The notes: generated by a model from the sequence alone, not told the origin. Counted from the first letter of the stretch, positions 19,888 to 28,285 are shown. The stretch: 64,000 nucleotides of DNA from Thermus arciformis (GCF_900102145.1 NZ_FNBC01000001.1:1-64000); one strand, 5' to 3'. Numbers and translations are program-made.

Positions 19888-20519
19888 AGGTCCCTAGCGC
19901 CGCCATAAGCCGCCTGGTGACCTACCTCCGCATCCTGGAGGAGCTGGAGGCCAAGGGCATCCACCGCACGAGCTCCGAGCAGCTGGCGGAGGAGGCCCAG
20001 GTGACCGCCTTCCAGGTGCGGAAGGACCTCTCCTACTTCGGCTCCTACGGCACCCGGGGGGTGGGGTACACCGTCCCCGTCCTCAAGCGGGAGCTCCGCC
20101 ACATCCTGGGCCTAAACCGTAAGTGGGGGCTTTGCATCGTGGGCATGGGCCGCCTGGGGAGCGCCCTCGCCGACTACCCGGGGTTTGGGGAGAGCTTTGA
20201 GCTCAGGGGCTTCTTTGACGTGGACCCGGAGAAGGTGGGCCGCCCGGTGCGGGGCGGGGTGATTGAGCCCGTGGACCTCCTGCCCCAACGGGTGCCGGGG
20301 CGCATTGAAATCGCCCTCCTCACCGTGCCGCGGGAGGCGGCCCAGGAGGCGGCGGACCTTCTGGTGGCGGCGGGGATCAAGGGGATCCTGAACTTCGCCC
20401 CGGTGGTCCTCGAGGTGCCCAAGGAGGTGGCGGTGGAGAACGTGGACTTCTTGGCGGGGCTCACGCGGCTTTCTTTTGCTATACTCAATCCCAAGTGGAG
20501 AGAGGAGATGATGGGGTGA
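19884..20519 (+). CDS. rex: Redox-sensing transcriptional repressor Rex
   Basis: Rex senses the NADH/NAD+ ratio and represses respiratory and fermentative genes when NADH is low. The 211-residue protein has the winged-helix domain (TSSEQLAEEAQVTAFQVRKD, LSYFGSYGTRGVGY) and the Rossmann domain with CIVGMGRLGSALA. The C-terminal VDFLAGLTRLSFAILNP helix is domain-swapped in known structures. It overlaps the SPOR gene by four bases. The end of the gene contains a TATACT box (20480-20485) likely to serve the next gene. Confidence 0.96.
   Translation: MKVPSAAISRLVTYLRILEELEAKGIHRTSSEQLAEEAQVTAFQVRKDLSYFGSYGTRGVGYTVPVLKRELRHILGLNRKWGLCIVGMGRLGSALADYPGFGESFELRGFFDVDPEKVGRPVRGGVIEPVDLLPQRVPGRIEIALLTVPREAAQEAADLLVAAGIKGILNFAPVVLEVPKEVAVENVDFLAGLTRLSFAILNPKWREEMMG
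20480..20485 (+). promoter_or_regulatory. Probable -10 box inside the end of rex
   Basis: TATACT lies in the last codons of rex, about 37 bases before the ATG of the small lipoprotein gene at 20522. GAGAGGAG and GGGGTGA lie between them as possible ribosome-binding sites. No consensus -35 box is apparent. It suggests that the lipoprotein pair has its own promoter separate from the TPR-SPOR-rex unit. Confidence 0.5.
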
Positions 20520-20521
20520 TT

Positions 20522-21034
20522 ATGAAAGGCTACCAGCTCCTCATGGGTTTGGTGTTGGCTTTGGCATTTTCGGCTTGTTCGGACGTGTTTTTCCAGCAAC
20601 CCTACCGGGTGCTTTTGGACCCACCCCAGCTTGGCTACGAGGTGGACGACCAAGGAAAGATCACCGTGGTCGGTAACAACGCCTATGTCCAGGTGGCTCC
20701 TGGCGCCCCGGGGGGGTATTTGGAGCGGTACGAGTACGTGGTGGTGGACGATTCCGGGAACGAGGTCTTCGCCGGGGCTTCCTTGGGAAGCGGGTTCGTT
20801 GGCGTGGAGATTCCGGAGGGTAAGGAGGTTTCCCAGGACGGCCAGGTTCAGTACCTTTCTAAAAAGTCTGAGCCCTTCCGCTTTAGCCTGGACGGCAGGG
20901 TTGCTGTGGAACATCTGAATCAAGGGGCACCCCTGAACTGGCGCGCCCAGGTAACCTGGTTTGTGCGCACCCTCAACGGCGGCGAGGTTTCCTGGACCCA
21001 GGAATACCAAATCAAAAACCCCCTGCAGCCCTGA
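20522..21034 (+). CDS. Small lipoprotein of unknown function
   Basis: The 170-residue product has a lipoprotein signal (MKGYQLLMGLVLALAFSACS, lipobox ending Ala-Cys at residue 19), so it is probably exported and lipidated. The rest is a beta-rich sequence without a family I recognise (KGRYEYVVVDDSGNEVFAG-like stretches). The ATG at 20522 is preferred over an in-frame ATG at 20495, which lies inside rex and would bury the signal peptide. Base composition is lower in GC and third positions are less GC-biased than in neighbouring genes. It appears to be paired with the larger lipoprotein that follows 19 bases downstream. Confidence 0.65.
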   Translation: MKGYQLLMGLVLALAFSACSDVFFQQPYRVLLDPPQLGYEVDDQGKITVVGNNAYVQVAPGAPGGYLERYEYVVVDDSGNEVFAGASLGSGFVGVEIPEGKEVSQDGQVQYLSKKSEPFRFSLDGRVAVEHLNQGAPLNWRAQVTWFVRTLNGGEVSWTQEYQIKNPLQP

Positions 21035-21053
21035 AGAGGTAGAGGAGGTATAG

Positions 21054-22601
21054 ATGAAGCAGCCTTGGACATCCATCTTGGCAGGGGTGGCGCTCCTCCT
21101 TGGGGGATGCAACCTTGGGGGAAGCTCCACAGGCCAAGGAACAGTGAGCCTTTCCGTGGGCATCAGCAAGCCCACAGCGGGCGCTTATACCAACCAGCGC
21201 GAAGTTGAAGTGCGTATCGCCGCCACGGGCGGGCGGGTGGAAAGCGCCAAGCTAAGGTATGATGGCCCTTCCTCGGGCGAGATTCCTTTGGCCCCGAGTG
21301 GGGGCGTGTGGCGGGGGACCCTTCCGGAATCCCTAAGCTCGGGGACCTACACCTTAAAGGCCGAAGCCCAGGCCGGCTCTTCTGTAAAGGAAAGCGATCC
21401 GGTTTCTTTCGTTTTTGACAAAGACAAACCGCAAATCACCGTCTTGGCTCCAACCTCTCCGGTAACGCTCAGTAGCACTTCTTTGGAAGTGAGGGTACGG
21501 GCTCAGGACACCCACTCGGGGATCAAGTCCGTTAAGCTTTTCGCAGACGCCACTCTCCTGGAGGAGAAACTCGGAGCTTCGGGAGGGGAGTACATCTTTA
21601 CGGTGAAGAGGGACGTTCTTCCCGAGGGCCTTGTGGCTTTGCGCGTCGTTGCGGAGGACTTGGCCGGTAATGTTCAAGAAACCCTGGTTTCCGTCACAGT
21701 GGACCGTGCCTCGCCCACGGTGGTGTGGAGGCGTCCGGCGGACGGGGCGACGGTGTCTGGGCTGGTGACCTTGGAGGTGGAGGCCACGGACAACGTGGGC
21801 GTGGCCAAGGTGGAGTTCTTCGCGGGGTCCACGAAGCTTGGGGAGGCCACCTCGGCGCCCTACACCTTCAGCTGGAACACCGCGGGCTACCCGGACGGTC
21901 CGGTGACGCTCAAGGCCCGTGCGGTGGACGTTGCGGGGAACGCCACGGAGGCCACCCTCACGGTGACGGTGGCGAACGCGCCGAAGGTTTTCTGGTTGAA
22001 CCCCACACCTAATCAGAAGGTGGCGGGTTCGGTTGCCCTCCGGGTAGAAGTTCAGGCTCTCCGACCGATAAACAGGGTAGAGTTCTACTTCGGTCCCGAC
22101 GAGAACTCCATAAGTAAGGTCCCCGGAACGCCAACGCAGTCTGGCAACACCTACACATTGAATTGGGACGTTCTTCAGGTGCAACCCGGAAGCTACCTGC
22201 TCAAAGTGGTAGTGGTGGACGTGCAGGGTTCGCAAGCTCAGGCCACGATCCCGGTGGAGGTTGGCTCTGCCTTTGTGATCACCACGCCTGCTGAGGGGGA
22301 TAAGGTGGGGCCTGGAGCCGATCGGTCCATTGTGACAATCACAGTGGGGATTAACGGTACGCTTCCGCCAGGGGTTAGCGTGACGCGGGTGGCAATTTAC
22401 ATCAACGGCCAGTACCAAGGGGACGCGACTTCGAATACGGCGGGGGATGGGTCTCAAATCTATATCTACACCTGGAACACCACCCAATCCTCCCCGGGTC
22501 ACGACCCCACTTTGTCGGGAGACCGGGTAATCACGGCCAGGGTCTACTACACCGGTGGAGACACTTGGACGAACGGCGTCCGGGTGAACTATCAGCCCTA
22601 G
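21054..22601 (+). CDS. Lipoprotein with tandem bacterial Ig-like domains
   Basis: The 515-residue protein has a lipoprotein signal with lipobox LLGGC (Cys19), a Gly/Ser linker and about five beta-sandwich repeats of the bacterial Ig type. The clearest is near residues 220-305: ATDNVGVAKVEFFAGSTKLG and RAVDVAGNATEATLTVTV are the usual strands. Earlier and later repeats (DTHSGIKSVKLFADATLLEE; INRVEFYFGPDENSI) are diverged versions. Such proteins are typically surface adhesins or structural envelope proteins. The sequence has lower GC than the rest of the window, apart from the 21,715-21,985 segment encoding the canonical repeat. A strong hairpin terminator follows the gene. Confidence 0.75.
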   Translation: MKQPWTSILAGVALLLGGCNLGGSSTGQGTVSLSVGISKPTAGAYTNQREVEVRIAATGGRVESAKLRYDGPSSGEIPLAPSGGVWRGTLPESLSSGTYTLKAEAQAGSSVKESDPVSFVFDKDKPQITVLAPTSPVTLSSTSLEVRVRAQDTHSGIKSVKLFADATLLEEKLGASGGEYIFTVKRDVLPEGLVALRVVAEDLAGNVQETLVSVTVDRASPTVVWRRPADGATVSGLVTLEVEATDNVGVAKVEFFAGSTKLGEATSAPYTFSWNTAGYPDGPVTLKARAVDVAGNATEATLTVTVANAPKVFWLNPTPNQKVAGSVALRVEVQALRPINRVEFYFGPDENSISKVPGTPTQSGNTYTLNWDVLQVQPGSYLLKVVVVDVQGSQAQATIPVEVGSAFVITTPAEGDKVGPGADRSIVTITVGINGTLPPGVSVTRVAIYINGQYQGDATSNTAGDGSQIYIYTWNTTQSSPGHDPTLSGDRVITARVYYTGGDTWTNGVRVNYQP

Positions 22602-22619
22602 CGCAAGGTAGAGTGGGCT

Positions 22620-22647
22620 GGCCCCGGGTTTTCCCGGGGCCTTTGCT
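22620..22647 (+). terminator. Rho-independent terminator
   Basis: GGCCCCGGG (22620-22628), loop TTTT and CCCGGGGCC (22633-22641) form a perfect 9-bp GC stem followed by TTTGCTT. It ends the lipoprotein transcript. The T-rich tail runs straight into the -10 box of the next gene. Confidence 0.85.
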
Positions 22648-22653
22648 TATACT
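22648..22653 (+). promoter_or_regulatory. -10 box of the polyprenyl synthase gene
   Basis: TATACT lies seven bases before the GTG start at 22661. With transcription starting about seven bases after a -10 box, the mRNA would begin at or next to the start codon. No -35 element is obvious; the region is taken up by the terminator of the preceding gene. Confidence 0.7.
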
Positions 22654-22660
22654 GGGGGAC

Positions 22661-23608
22661 GTGACCGCCCTTCCCCCCCTCGAGGCCCCCCTCCGCCGCT
22701 TTGAAGAGGCTCTTTCCGAGCTCGTCCAGTCCGATGTCCTCTTCATCCGCCTCATCCACCAGGACCTGGTGACGGCGGGGGGCAAGCGCATCCGGCCCCG
22801 GCTCGTCTTCCTGGCCTCGAGGGCCTTAGGGGGGGCGCCCTTTGAGCTGGAGCTCGCCCTGGCGGTGGAGCTCCTCCACTCCGCCACCCTCCTTCACGAC
22901 GACCTCATTGACGACGCCGAGACCCGCAGGGGCAAGGAGGCGGCCTTCCGCAGGTACGGGAACGCCGTCTCCGTGCTTTCCGGGGACTTCCTCCTTTCCC
23001 GGCTCCTCCACGTCATCGCCAAGACGGGGCGCATAGAGCTGGTGGAGCGCTTCGCCCAGGTGGCCAAGACCCTCGCCGAGGGCGAGGTCCTCCAGTTCCA
23101 GGTGGCGGCCCTCGAGGACTACTCCCTGGAGAACTACGAGCGCATCATCACCGCCAAGACCGCGGTGCTCATGGAGCTCGCCGCGGAGGGGCCGGCCCTT
23201 CTTAAGGGCGAGCCCGAGGAGGTGCGCCAGGCCCTTTCCCGCTTCGGCCTCCTCTACGGCCAGGCCTTCCAGATGCGGGACGACTACCTGGACCTCATGG
23301 GAAGCCCCGAGGCCCTGGGCAAGCCCGTGGGCGGGGACGTGCGGGAGGGCAAGGCCACCCTCATCACCCTCCTCCTCATGGAGCGCTTTCCCGAGGTGCG
23401 GGAGATCCTCCGCCGCAAGGGGCGGGAGCCCGGGGACCTGGAGCGCCTCCGCGCCCTGGCCCAGGAAAGCGGGGTGGCGGCCGAGGTGGAGGGGCGCATC
23501 CGGGAACGGGCCCTCTTGGCGGCGAAGGCCCTGGGGCCCCTTCCTCCTTCCCCTTACAAGGAGGCCCTGGAGGCCTTGGCCCTGGCGGAGGCCAGGCGCC
23601 TCGCCTAG
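22661..23608 (+). CDS. Polyprenyl diphosphate synthase (octaprenyl type, for menaquinone)
   Basis: This trans-prenyltransferase elongates allylic diphosphates with isopentenyl diphosphate. Both aspartate-rich motifs are present: DDLIDDAETRRG and DDYLDLMG. GGKRIRPRLVFLASRALGG supplies the diphosphate-binding residues. The product has 315 residues from the GTG at 22661, chosen for the TATACT box seven bases upstream; the longer frame from 22565 overlaps the preceding gene and terminator. Thermus makes menaquinone-8, so an octaprenyl product is likely, but chain length cannot be read with certainty. The medium-to-long chain type is inferred from overall similarity. Confidence 0.88.
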   Translation: MTALPPLEAPLRRFEEALSELVQSDVLFIRLIHQDLVTAGGKRIRPRLVFLASRALGGAPFELELALAVELLHSATLLHDDLIDDAETRRGKEAAFRRYGNAVSVLSGDFLLSRLLHVIAKTGRIELVERFAQVAKTLAEGEVLQFQVAALEDYSLENYERIITAKTAVLMELAAEGPALLKGEPEEVRQALSRFGLLYGQAFQMRDDYLDLMGSPEALGKPVGGDVREGKATLITLLLMERFPEVREILRRKGREPGDLERLRALAQESGVAAEVEGRIRERALLAAKALGPLPPSPYKEALEALALAEARRLA

Positions 23609-23634
23609 GGGCTTTTGGCCTTCGGCGAGCGGGG

Positions 23635-23640
23635 TATAAT
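23635..23640 (+). promoter_or_regulatory. -10 box of the gdhA-gdhB operon
   Basis: A perfect TATAAT stands 16 bases before the ATG of gdhA at 23657. GGTGAT, which matches the 3' end of 16S rRNA, lies in the short leader. TTTTGG 16 bases upstream of the -10 could be a weak -35. Confidence 0.65.
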
Positions 23641-23656
23641 CCCCCTCGGTGATGCT

Positions 23657-24916
23657 ATGAGCCTGTCCGCCTACCGGCCCCCGGAGGACCCCGGCCTCTG
23701 GGAGGCCTTTTTGGAGCGGCTGGAGCGAACGCTGAAGGTGGCCCAGGTCCACCCCACCACGCTGGAGTACCTGGCCCACCCCAAGCGCCTGGTGACCGTC
23801 TCCTTGCCCGTGGTGATGGACGACGGCAAGGTGCGGGTCTTCCAAGGCTTTCGGGTGGTGCACGACATCGCCCGGGGGCCCGCCAAGGGTGGGGTGCGCC
23901 TCCACCCCTCCGTCACCCTGGGGCAGACGGCGGGCCTCGCGGCCTGGATGACCCTGAAGGCCGCGGTCTACGACCTCCCCTTCGGCGGGGCGGCGGGGGG
24001 GATCGCTGCCGACCCCAAGGCCCTTTCCCCCCGGGAGCTTGAGCGCCTGGTGCGGCGCTACACCGCCGAGCTGGTGAACCTCATCGGCCCGGACATGGAC
24101 ATCCTGGGCCCCGACCTGGGCACCGACCAACGGGTGATGGCCTGGATCATGGACACCTACTCCATGACCGTGGGCTCCACCGTGCCCGGGGTGGTCACGG
24201 GAAAGCCCCACGCCCTGGGGGGCACCGAGGGCCGGGACGACGCCGCGGGGCTCGGGGTGGCCCTGGTCCTGAAGGAGCTGGCCCGGCGGCAGGGCCTGCC
24301 CCTGGAGGGGGCCAAGGTGGCGGTGCAGGGCTTCGGGCAGGTGGGGGGGAGTTTCGCCCTCCACGCCCAGAGGATGGGCCTGAAGGTGGTGGCGGTGTCC
24401 ACGGGCCGGGGGGCCATCTTCCAGGAGGAGGGGCTTCCCGTGGAGGAGATCCTGGTCCACTACGAGGCCACCGGGGAGCTTCCCCGCTACGACCTCGCCC
24501 CGGAGGAGCTTTTTGCCCTCCCCGTGGACTACCTGGTCCTGGCGGCCCTCGAGGGCGCCTTGGACGGAGAGGTGGCCAAGGGGGTGCGGGCTAAGGCGGT
24601 CCTGGAGGCCGCCAACTTCGGCCTCACCCTGGAGGCGGAGGCCTACCTCCTGGGCAAGGGGGTTTTGGTGGTCCCCGACCTCCTCACCGGGGGCGGGGGG
24701 CTCCTCGCGAGCTACCTGGAGTGGGTGCAGGACCTGAACATGTTCTTCTGGAGCGAAGAGGAGGTGCGGCGAAGCTTCGCCAAGAGCGTGGCCAAGGCGG
24801 TGGCCGAGGTGTGCGGGAAGGCCGAGGCCCTCGCCGCCGACCTCCGCACCGGGGCCTTGGCCCTCGCCCTGGAGCGGGTCAACGAGGCCACGCGGCTTCG
24901 GGGCGTCTACCCGTGA
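23657..24916 (+). CDS. gdhA: Glutamate dehydrogenase-like regulatory subunit GdhA
   Basis: This 419-residue protein is homologous to glutamate dehydrogenase along its whole length. It lacks the catalytic lysine: the active-site motif is [14 protein letters not shown], whereas the next gene has [14 protein letters not shown]. The catalytic aspartate region ([13 protein letters not shown]) and the Rossmann motif ([11 protein letters not shown]) are kept. In T. thermophilus the enzyme is a hetero-oligomer in which GdhA is the regulatory subunit and GdhB the catalytic one, with leucine activating; this locus fits that exactly. The ATG at 23657 is chosen because GGTGAT precedes it. gdhB follows after 10 bases. 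Confidence 0.92.
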   Translation: MSLSAYRPPEDPGLWEAFLERLERTLKVAQVHPTTLEYLAHPKRLVTVSLPVVMDDGKVRVFQGFRVVHDIARGPAKGGVRLHPSVTLGQTAGLAAWMTLKAAVYDLPFGGAAGGIAADPKALSPRELERLVRRYTAELVNLIGPDMDILGPDLGTDQRVMAWIMDTYSMTVGSTVPGVVTGKPHALGGTEGRDDAAGLGVALVLKELARRQGLPLEGAKVAVQGFGQVGGSFALHAQRMGLKVVAVSTGRGAIFQEEGLPVEEILVHYEATGELPRYDLAPEELFALPVDYLVLAALEGALDGEVAKGVRAKAVLEAANFGLTLEAEAYLLGKGVLVVPDLLTGGGGLLASYLEWVQDLNMFFWSEEEVRRSFAKSVAKAVAEVCGKAEALAADLRTGALALALERVNEATRLRGVYP

Positions 24917-24926
24917 AGGAGCCGGT

Positions 24927-26201
24927 ATGAGAAGCGAACCCCTTTCCTACCTGGGAAAAGACGGCGGCCCTTGGGAGATCTTCACCGAGCAGGTGGACCG
25001 GGTGGTGCCCTACCTGGGGCGGCTCGCCCCCCTGGCGGAAAGCCTCAAGCGGCCCAAGCGCATCCTCATCGTGGACGTGCCCATCCACCTGGACGACGGC
25101 ACCGTGGCCCACTTTGAGGGCTACCGGGTCCACCACAACACCGCCCGCGGCCCCGCCAAGGGCGGCGTGCGCTACCACCCCGAGGTGACCCTCTCCGAGG
25201 TCATGGCCCTGGCGGGGTGGATGACCATCAAGAACGCCGCCGTGGGCCTGCCCTACGGGGGAGGCAAGGGGGGCATCCGGGTGGACCCCAAAAAGCTCTC
25301 CGTGCGGGAGCTGGAGCGCCTCACCCGGCGCTACACCTCGGAGATCGGGATCCTCCTCGGCCCCGACCGGGACATCCCCGCCCCCGACGTGAACACCGGG
25401 GAGCGGGAGATGGCCTGGATGATGGACACCTTCTCCATGAACGTGGGCCGCACCGTGCCCGGGGTGGTCACGGGGAAGCCCGTGGCCTTGGGGGGCTCTT
25501 TGGGCCGGAGGGACGCCACGGGGCGGGGGGTGTTCGTCACCGCGGCGGCGGCCGCGGAGAAGATCGGTCTCCCCATAGAGGGGAGCCGGGTGACCCTGCA
25601 GGGCTTCGGCAACGTGGGAAGCGCCGCCGCCCGCACCTTCCACGACCACGGGGCCCGCATCATCGCGGTCCAGGACCACACCGGCACCGTTTACCACGAG
25701 GCGGGCATTGACCCCTACGACCTGGGGCGGTACGTGGCGGAGATGGGGGGGGTGCGGGGCTACCCCAAGGCGGAGCCCCTGCCGAACCCCGAGTTCTGGG
25801 CGGTGCCCACGGAGTTCCTCATCCCCGCGGCCTTGGAGAAGCAGATCACCGAGCAGAACGCCTGGCGCATCCGGGCCCGGATCATCGCCGAGGGGGCGAA
25901 CGGCCCCACCACCCCGGCCGCCGACGACATCCTCCAGGAGAAGGGGGTCCTGGTGGTCCCCGACGTCATCGCCAACGCCGGGGGGGTGACGGTGAGCTAC
26001 TTTGAGTGGGTCCAGGACTTCAACTCCTACTTCTGGACGGAGGAGGAGATCCACGCCCGCCTGGAGCGGGTGCTCCGCAACGCCTTTGAGGCGGTGTGGC
26101 AGGTGGCCCAGGAGAAGAGGATCCCCTTGCGCACCGCCGCCTACGTGGTGGCGGCCACCCGGGTCCTCGAGGCCCGGGCCCTCCGGGGCCTCTACCCGTA
26201 G
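24927..26201 (+). CDS. gdhB: Glutamate dehydrogenase catalytic subunit GdhB
   Basis: GdhB carries out the reversible oxidative deamination of glutamate to 2-oxoglutarate and ammonia. The 424-residue protein keeps the substrate and catalytic lysines ([18 protein letters not shown]) and the aspartate motif [20 protein letters not shown]. It also has the nucleotide-binding glycine motif ([15 protein letters not shown]) and the C-terminal [29 protein letters not shown] precedes the ATG. It is transcribed with gdhA, its partner in the hetero-oligomer. Confidence 0.96.
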   Translation: MRSEPLSYLGKDGGPWEIFTEQVDRVVPYLGRLAPLAESLKRPKRILIVDVPIHLDDGTVAHFEGYRVHHNTARGPAKGGVRYHPEVTLSEVMALAGWMTIKNAAVGLPYGGGKGGIRVDPKKLSVRELERLTRRYTSEIGILLGPDRDIPAPDVNTGEREMAWMMDTFSMNVGRTVPGVVTGKPVALGGSLGRRDATGRGVFVTAAAAAEKIGLPIEGSRVTLQGFGNVGSAAARTFHDHGARIIAVQDHTGTVYHEAGIDPYDLGRYVAEMGGVRGYPKAEPLPNPEFWAVPTEFLIPAALEKQITEQNAWRIRARIIAEGANGPTTPAADDILQEKGVLVVPDVIANAGGVTVSYFEWVQDFNSYFWTEEEIHARLERVLRNAFEAVWQVAQEKRIPLRTAAYVVAATRVLEARALRGLYP

Positions 26202-26210
26202 GCTAGTGGT

Positions 26211-26738
26211 GTGGACTGGCCCCGCTTCGGCCGCGTGGTCCTCAAGCCCTTTTCCGCTGGGCTTTCCGAGGAGGAGTGGAAGGGCCTCTACGAGACCTTC
26301 CGCGACCCCGAGGTGGCGGAGTGGAACGGCTCAAGCCCCCTGCGCTCGCCCTTTTGGCTCTTCAAGCGCTTCGTCCTGGCGGAAACCCGGCGCAAGGACC
26401 GGATGGCCTTCGTCATCCTGGACGAGAAGGGGGAGTACCTGGGGACGCTGGAGCTTTACGACCTCACCCCCGAGGAGGCCACCTTGGGCATCCTCATCGG
26501 GCGGAAGGACCGCTGGGGGCAGGGCTACGGCACGGAAGCGGTGCGGGCGGCCCTGGACCACGCCTTCCGCGTCCTGGGCCTGAAGCGGGTGAAGCTCAGG
26601 ACCTTCGCCCACAACCTGAGGGCGAGGCGGGCCTTTGAGAAGGCGGGCTTCCGCGAGGTGGGCTTGGGCCCCGGGCCCAAGGGGAAGGAGGACGTGTACA
26701 TGGAGGTGCGCCGTGAGGATCTTGGCCCCGAGGCTTAA
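26211..26738 (+). CDS. GNAT-family N-acetyltransferase
   Basis: The 175-residue protein has the GNAT fold of the RimJ/RimL type: LGTLELYDLTPEEATLGILI for strand 4 and DRWGQGYGTEAVRAALDHAF for the acetyl-CoA pyrophosphate loop (R/Q-x-x-G-x-G). The motif AHNLRARRAFEKAGFREVG is typical of the family. The acceptor, a protein N-terminus or small amine, is unknown. The GTG at 26211 is the only start near the gdhB stop and lacks a good ribosome-binding site. It overlaps the next gene by 26 bases. Confidence 0.82.
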   Translation: MDWPRFGRVVLKPFSAGLSEEEWKGLYETFRDPEVAEWNGSSPLRSPFWLFKRFVLAETRRKDRMAFVILDEKGEYLGTLELYDLTPEEATLGILIGRKDRWGQGYGTEAVRAALDHAFRVLGLKRVKLRTFAHNLRARRAFEKAGFREVGLGPGPKGKEDVYMEVRREDLGPEA

Positions 26739-27600
26739 GGAGGTCTTCGCCCTTTTGCCCGAGGGGGTGGAGGTGCGCTTTCTGGACGAACCCTGGCCCA
26801 AGGCCGCGGACTTCTTCCTCCCCCCCTTCGGCCAGGAGGAGGTGGTGCGGCGGGTCCTGGAGGAGGTGGAGGTCAAGGTGGTCCAGACCCTCTCCGCCGG
26901 GGTGGACTGGATCCTGCCCCTCGTCCCCGAGGGGGTGGTGCTCTGCGACGGCTCCGGGATCCACGACGCCCCCGTGGCCGAGTGGGTGGTCTTGGCCCTC
27001 CTCGCCCTCCTCAAGGACCTCCCGGGCTTCCTCGAGGCCCAGAGGGAAGGGCGCTGGGCCCCGAGGAGGCTTTCCGACCTGGAGGGGAAGAGGGTCCTCC
27101 TCTTGGGCTACGGGTCCATCGGGAAGGCGGTGGCGGAGCGGCTTAGGGCCTTTGGGGTGGAGCTTTTCCCCGTGGCCCGCCACCCTCGCCCCGGGGTCTA
27201 CACCCGGGAGGACCTGCCCGGCCTCCTGCCCCAGGTGGACGCCGTGGTCCTCCTCCTTCCCCTCACCCCCGAGACCCGGGGCATCGTGGACCGGGACTTC
27301 CTCGCCCGGATGAAGGAGGGGGCCCTCCTGGTGAACGCGGGGAGAGGAGGGCTCGTGGACACGGAGGCCCTCCTCAAGGCCCTGGAGGCGGGGCGGGTCC
27401 GGGCTTTCTTGGACGTCACCGACCCCGAGCCCCTTCCCCAGGACCACCCCCTCTGGCGGGCTAAGGGGGTGGTCCTCACCCCCCACGTGGCCGGGTTTTC
27501 CGAGGGGTTTTCCCGGAGAGCAGCCCGCTTCCTCGCCGAGCAGGTGGGGCGGTACCTCCGGGGGGAGCCCCTTCTGAACGTGGTGCGGGAGGGGTATTAA
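26713..27600 (+). CDS. D-isomer-specific 2-hydroxyacid dehydrogenase
   Basis: This NAD-dependent oxidoreductase of the phosphoglycerate/glyoxylate reductase family has 295 residues from the GTG at 26713. The Rossmann motif is VLLLGYGSIGKAVAERLRAF. The catalytic residues lie in LVNAGRGGLVDTEALL (Arg), DVTDPEPLPQDHPLW (Glu) and LTPHVAGFSEGF (His). The protein is shorter than SerA and lacks an ACT domain, so it is probably a glyoxylate/hydroxypyruvate-type reductase; the substrate is uncertain. An open extension back to 26635 overlaps the acetyltransferase and has no homology. GGAGGTGCGCC precedes the GTG. Its TAA begins a stop-codon repeat remnant. Confidence 0.85.
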   Translation: MRILAPRLKEVFALLPEGVEVRFLDEPWPKAADFFLPPFGQEEVVRRVLEEVEVKVVQTLSAGVDWILPLVPEGVVLCDGSGIHDAPVAEWVVLALLALLKDLPGFLEAQREGRWAPRRLSDLEGKRVLLLGYGSIGKAVAERLRAFGVELFPVARHPRPGVYTREDLPGLLPQVDAVVLLLPLTPETRGIVDRDFLARMKEGALLVNAGRGGLVDTEALLKALEAGRVRAFLDVTDPEPLPQDHPLWRAKGVVLTPHVAGFSEGFSRRAARFLAEQVGRYLRGEPLLNVVREGY

Positions 27601-27647
27601 GGCCACCCCGTGCCCGCTTGGGCCAGCACGGGGACCCCGGGCACTTG
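27598..27647 (+). repeat. Truncated stop-codon repeat (copy E)
   Basis: Starting with the TAA of the dehydrogenase gene, the sequence GGCCACCCCGTGC...GCACGGGG forms an imperfect GC-rich hairpin, and the right end GGGCACTTGG resembles the family end GGGCACTTA. The middle of the element has been lost. It sits between the dehydrogenase and the toxin-antitoxin pair and may act as a terminator. Confidence 0.5.
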
Positions 27648-27683
27648 GCCACCCTTGCGGGAAAAGTGCTACCCTGGAGGAGG

Positions 27684-27890
27684 ATGCGGCGTATTGCTCT
27701 CCCCGAGGACGTGGCCGAGGCTTTGGAGCGTTTCCGCCGTGCACGGGGCCGGGGCTGGCGCAAGGCGCTCCTCCACCTGGCGGTAGAGGAGGAGCGGAAA
27801 GCCCTGGCCCGGTTGGTGGTGGAGCTTAGGGCCACGGCCGCTTCCCAGGGGCTCACCGAGGAAGAGGTGGCCCGCCGCCTGGAGGTGTGA
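27684..27890 (+). CDS. Probable antitoxin of a PIN toxin-antitoxin pair
   Basis: The 68-residue protein begins MRRIALPEDVAEALERFRRA and is rich in Arg, Leu and Glu, with a C-terminal helix (GLTEEEVARRLEV) of the kind that wraps around PIN toxins. No named family is recognised; the call rests on size, composition and its four-base overlap with a PIN-domain gene. The ATG at 27684 follows a strong GGAGGAGG. A TACCCT box at 27670-27675 may be its promoter. An open extension to 27618 runs into repeat E and is not supported. Confidence 0.65.
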   Translation: MRRIALPEDVAEALERFRRARGRGWRKALLHLAVEEERKALARLVVELRATAASQGLTEEEVARRLEV

Positions 27891-28285
27891 GGGTCGTCCT
27901 GGACACCAACGTCTTGGTGGCGGCCCTGTTGACCCAGGGAGCGGCCGCCCAGGTGGTGGACCTGTGGTTGGAGGGCAGGTATACCCTCCTCACCGCCGAG
28001 GTCCAGTTGCGGGAGCTTCGGCGGGTGCTGCGGGACAAGTTTCCCGAGCTGCCCCGCGCCAAGGTGGGTAGGCTCGTCAACCTGTTGCGCCGTCAGGCAG
28101 AGGTGGTGGCCCGCCCCCGTCCCCCCGGCCTTTCCCCGGACCCCGACGACGACCTCCTCCTGGGCCTTGCCCTGGCGGGAAGGGCAGACTGCTTGGTGAC
28201 CGGGGACAAGAGCCACCTGCTTTCCCTTAAGGTGAAGGGGTTGCGCATCCTTTCGGTCCGTTCCTTTTTGCGGGAGGTGAGCTGA
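27887..28285 (+). CDS. PIN-domain toxin (putative mRNA/tRNA ribonuclease)
   Basis: The 132-residue protein has the PIN acidic residues in order: VLDTNVLVAAL, EVQLRELRRVL, DPDDDLLLGLALAG and LVTGDKSHLL. This matches the COG1569-type PIN toxins whose homologues cleave RNA using Mg2+. The GTG start overlaps the antitoxin stop (GTGA) and the stop overlaps the ATG of the next gene by one base, so three small genes are translationally coupled. All four acidic residues are intact, so the nuclease should be active. Confidence 0.82.
   Translation: MRVVLDTNVLVAALLTQGAAAQVVDLWLEGRYTLLTAEVQLRELRRVLRDKFPELPRAKVGRLVNLLRRQAEVVARPRPPGLSPDPDDDLLLGLALAGRADCLVTGDKSHLLSLKVKGLRILSVRSFLREVS

Noticed and set aside
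20495-20521. Upstream start for the small lipoprotein
   Set aside because: It would add residues before the signal peptide and overlaps the end of rex; the start at 20522 gives a standard lipoprotein signal.
22565-22660. Longer N-terminus for the polyprenyl synthase
   Set aside because: It would run through the preceding gene's end, its terminator hairpin and the -10 box.
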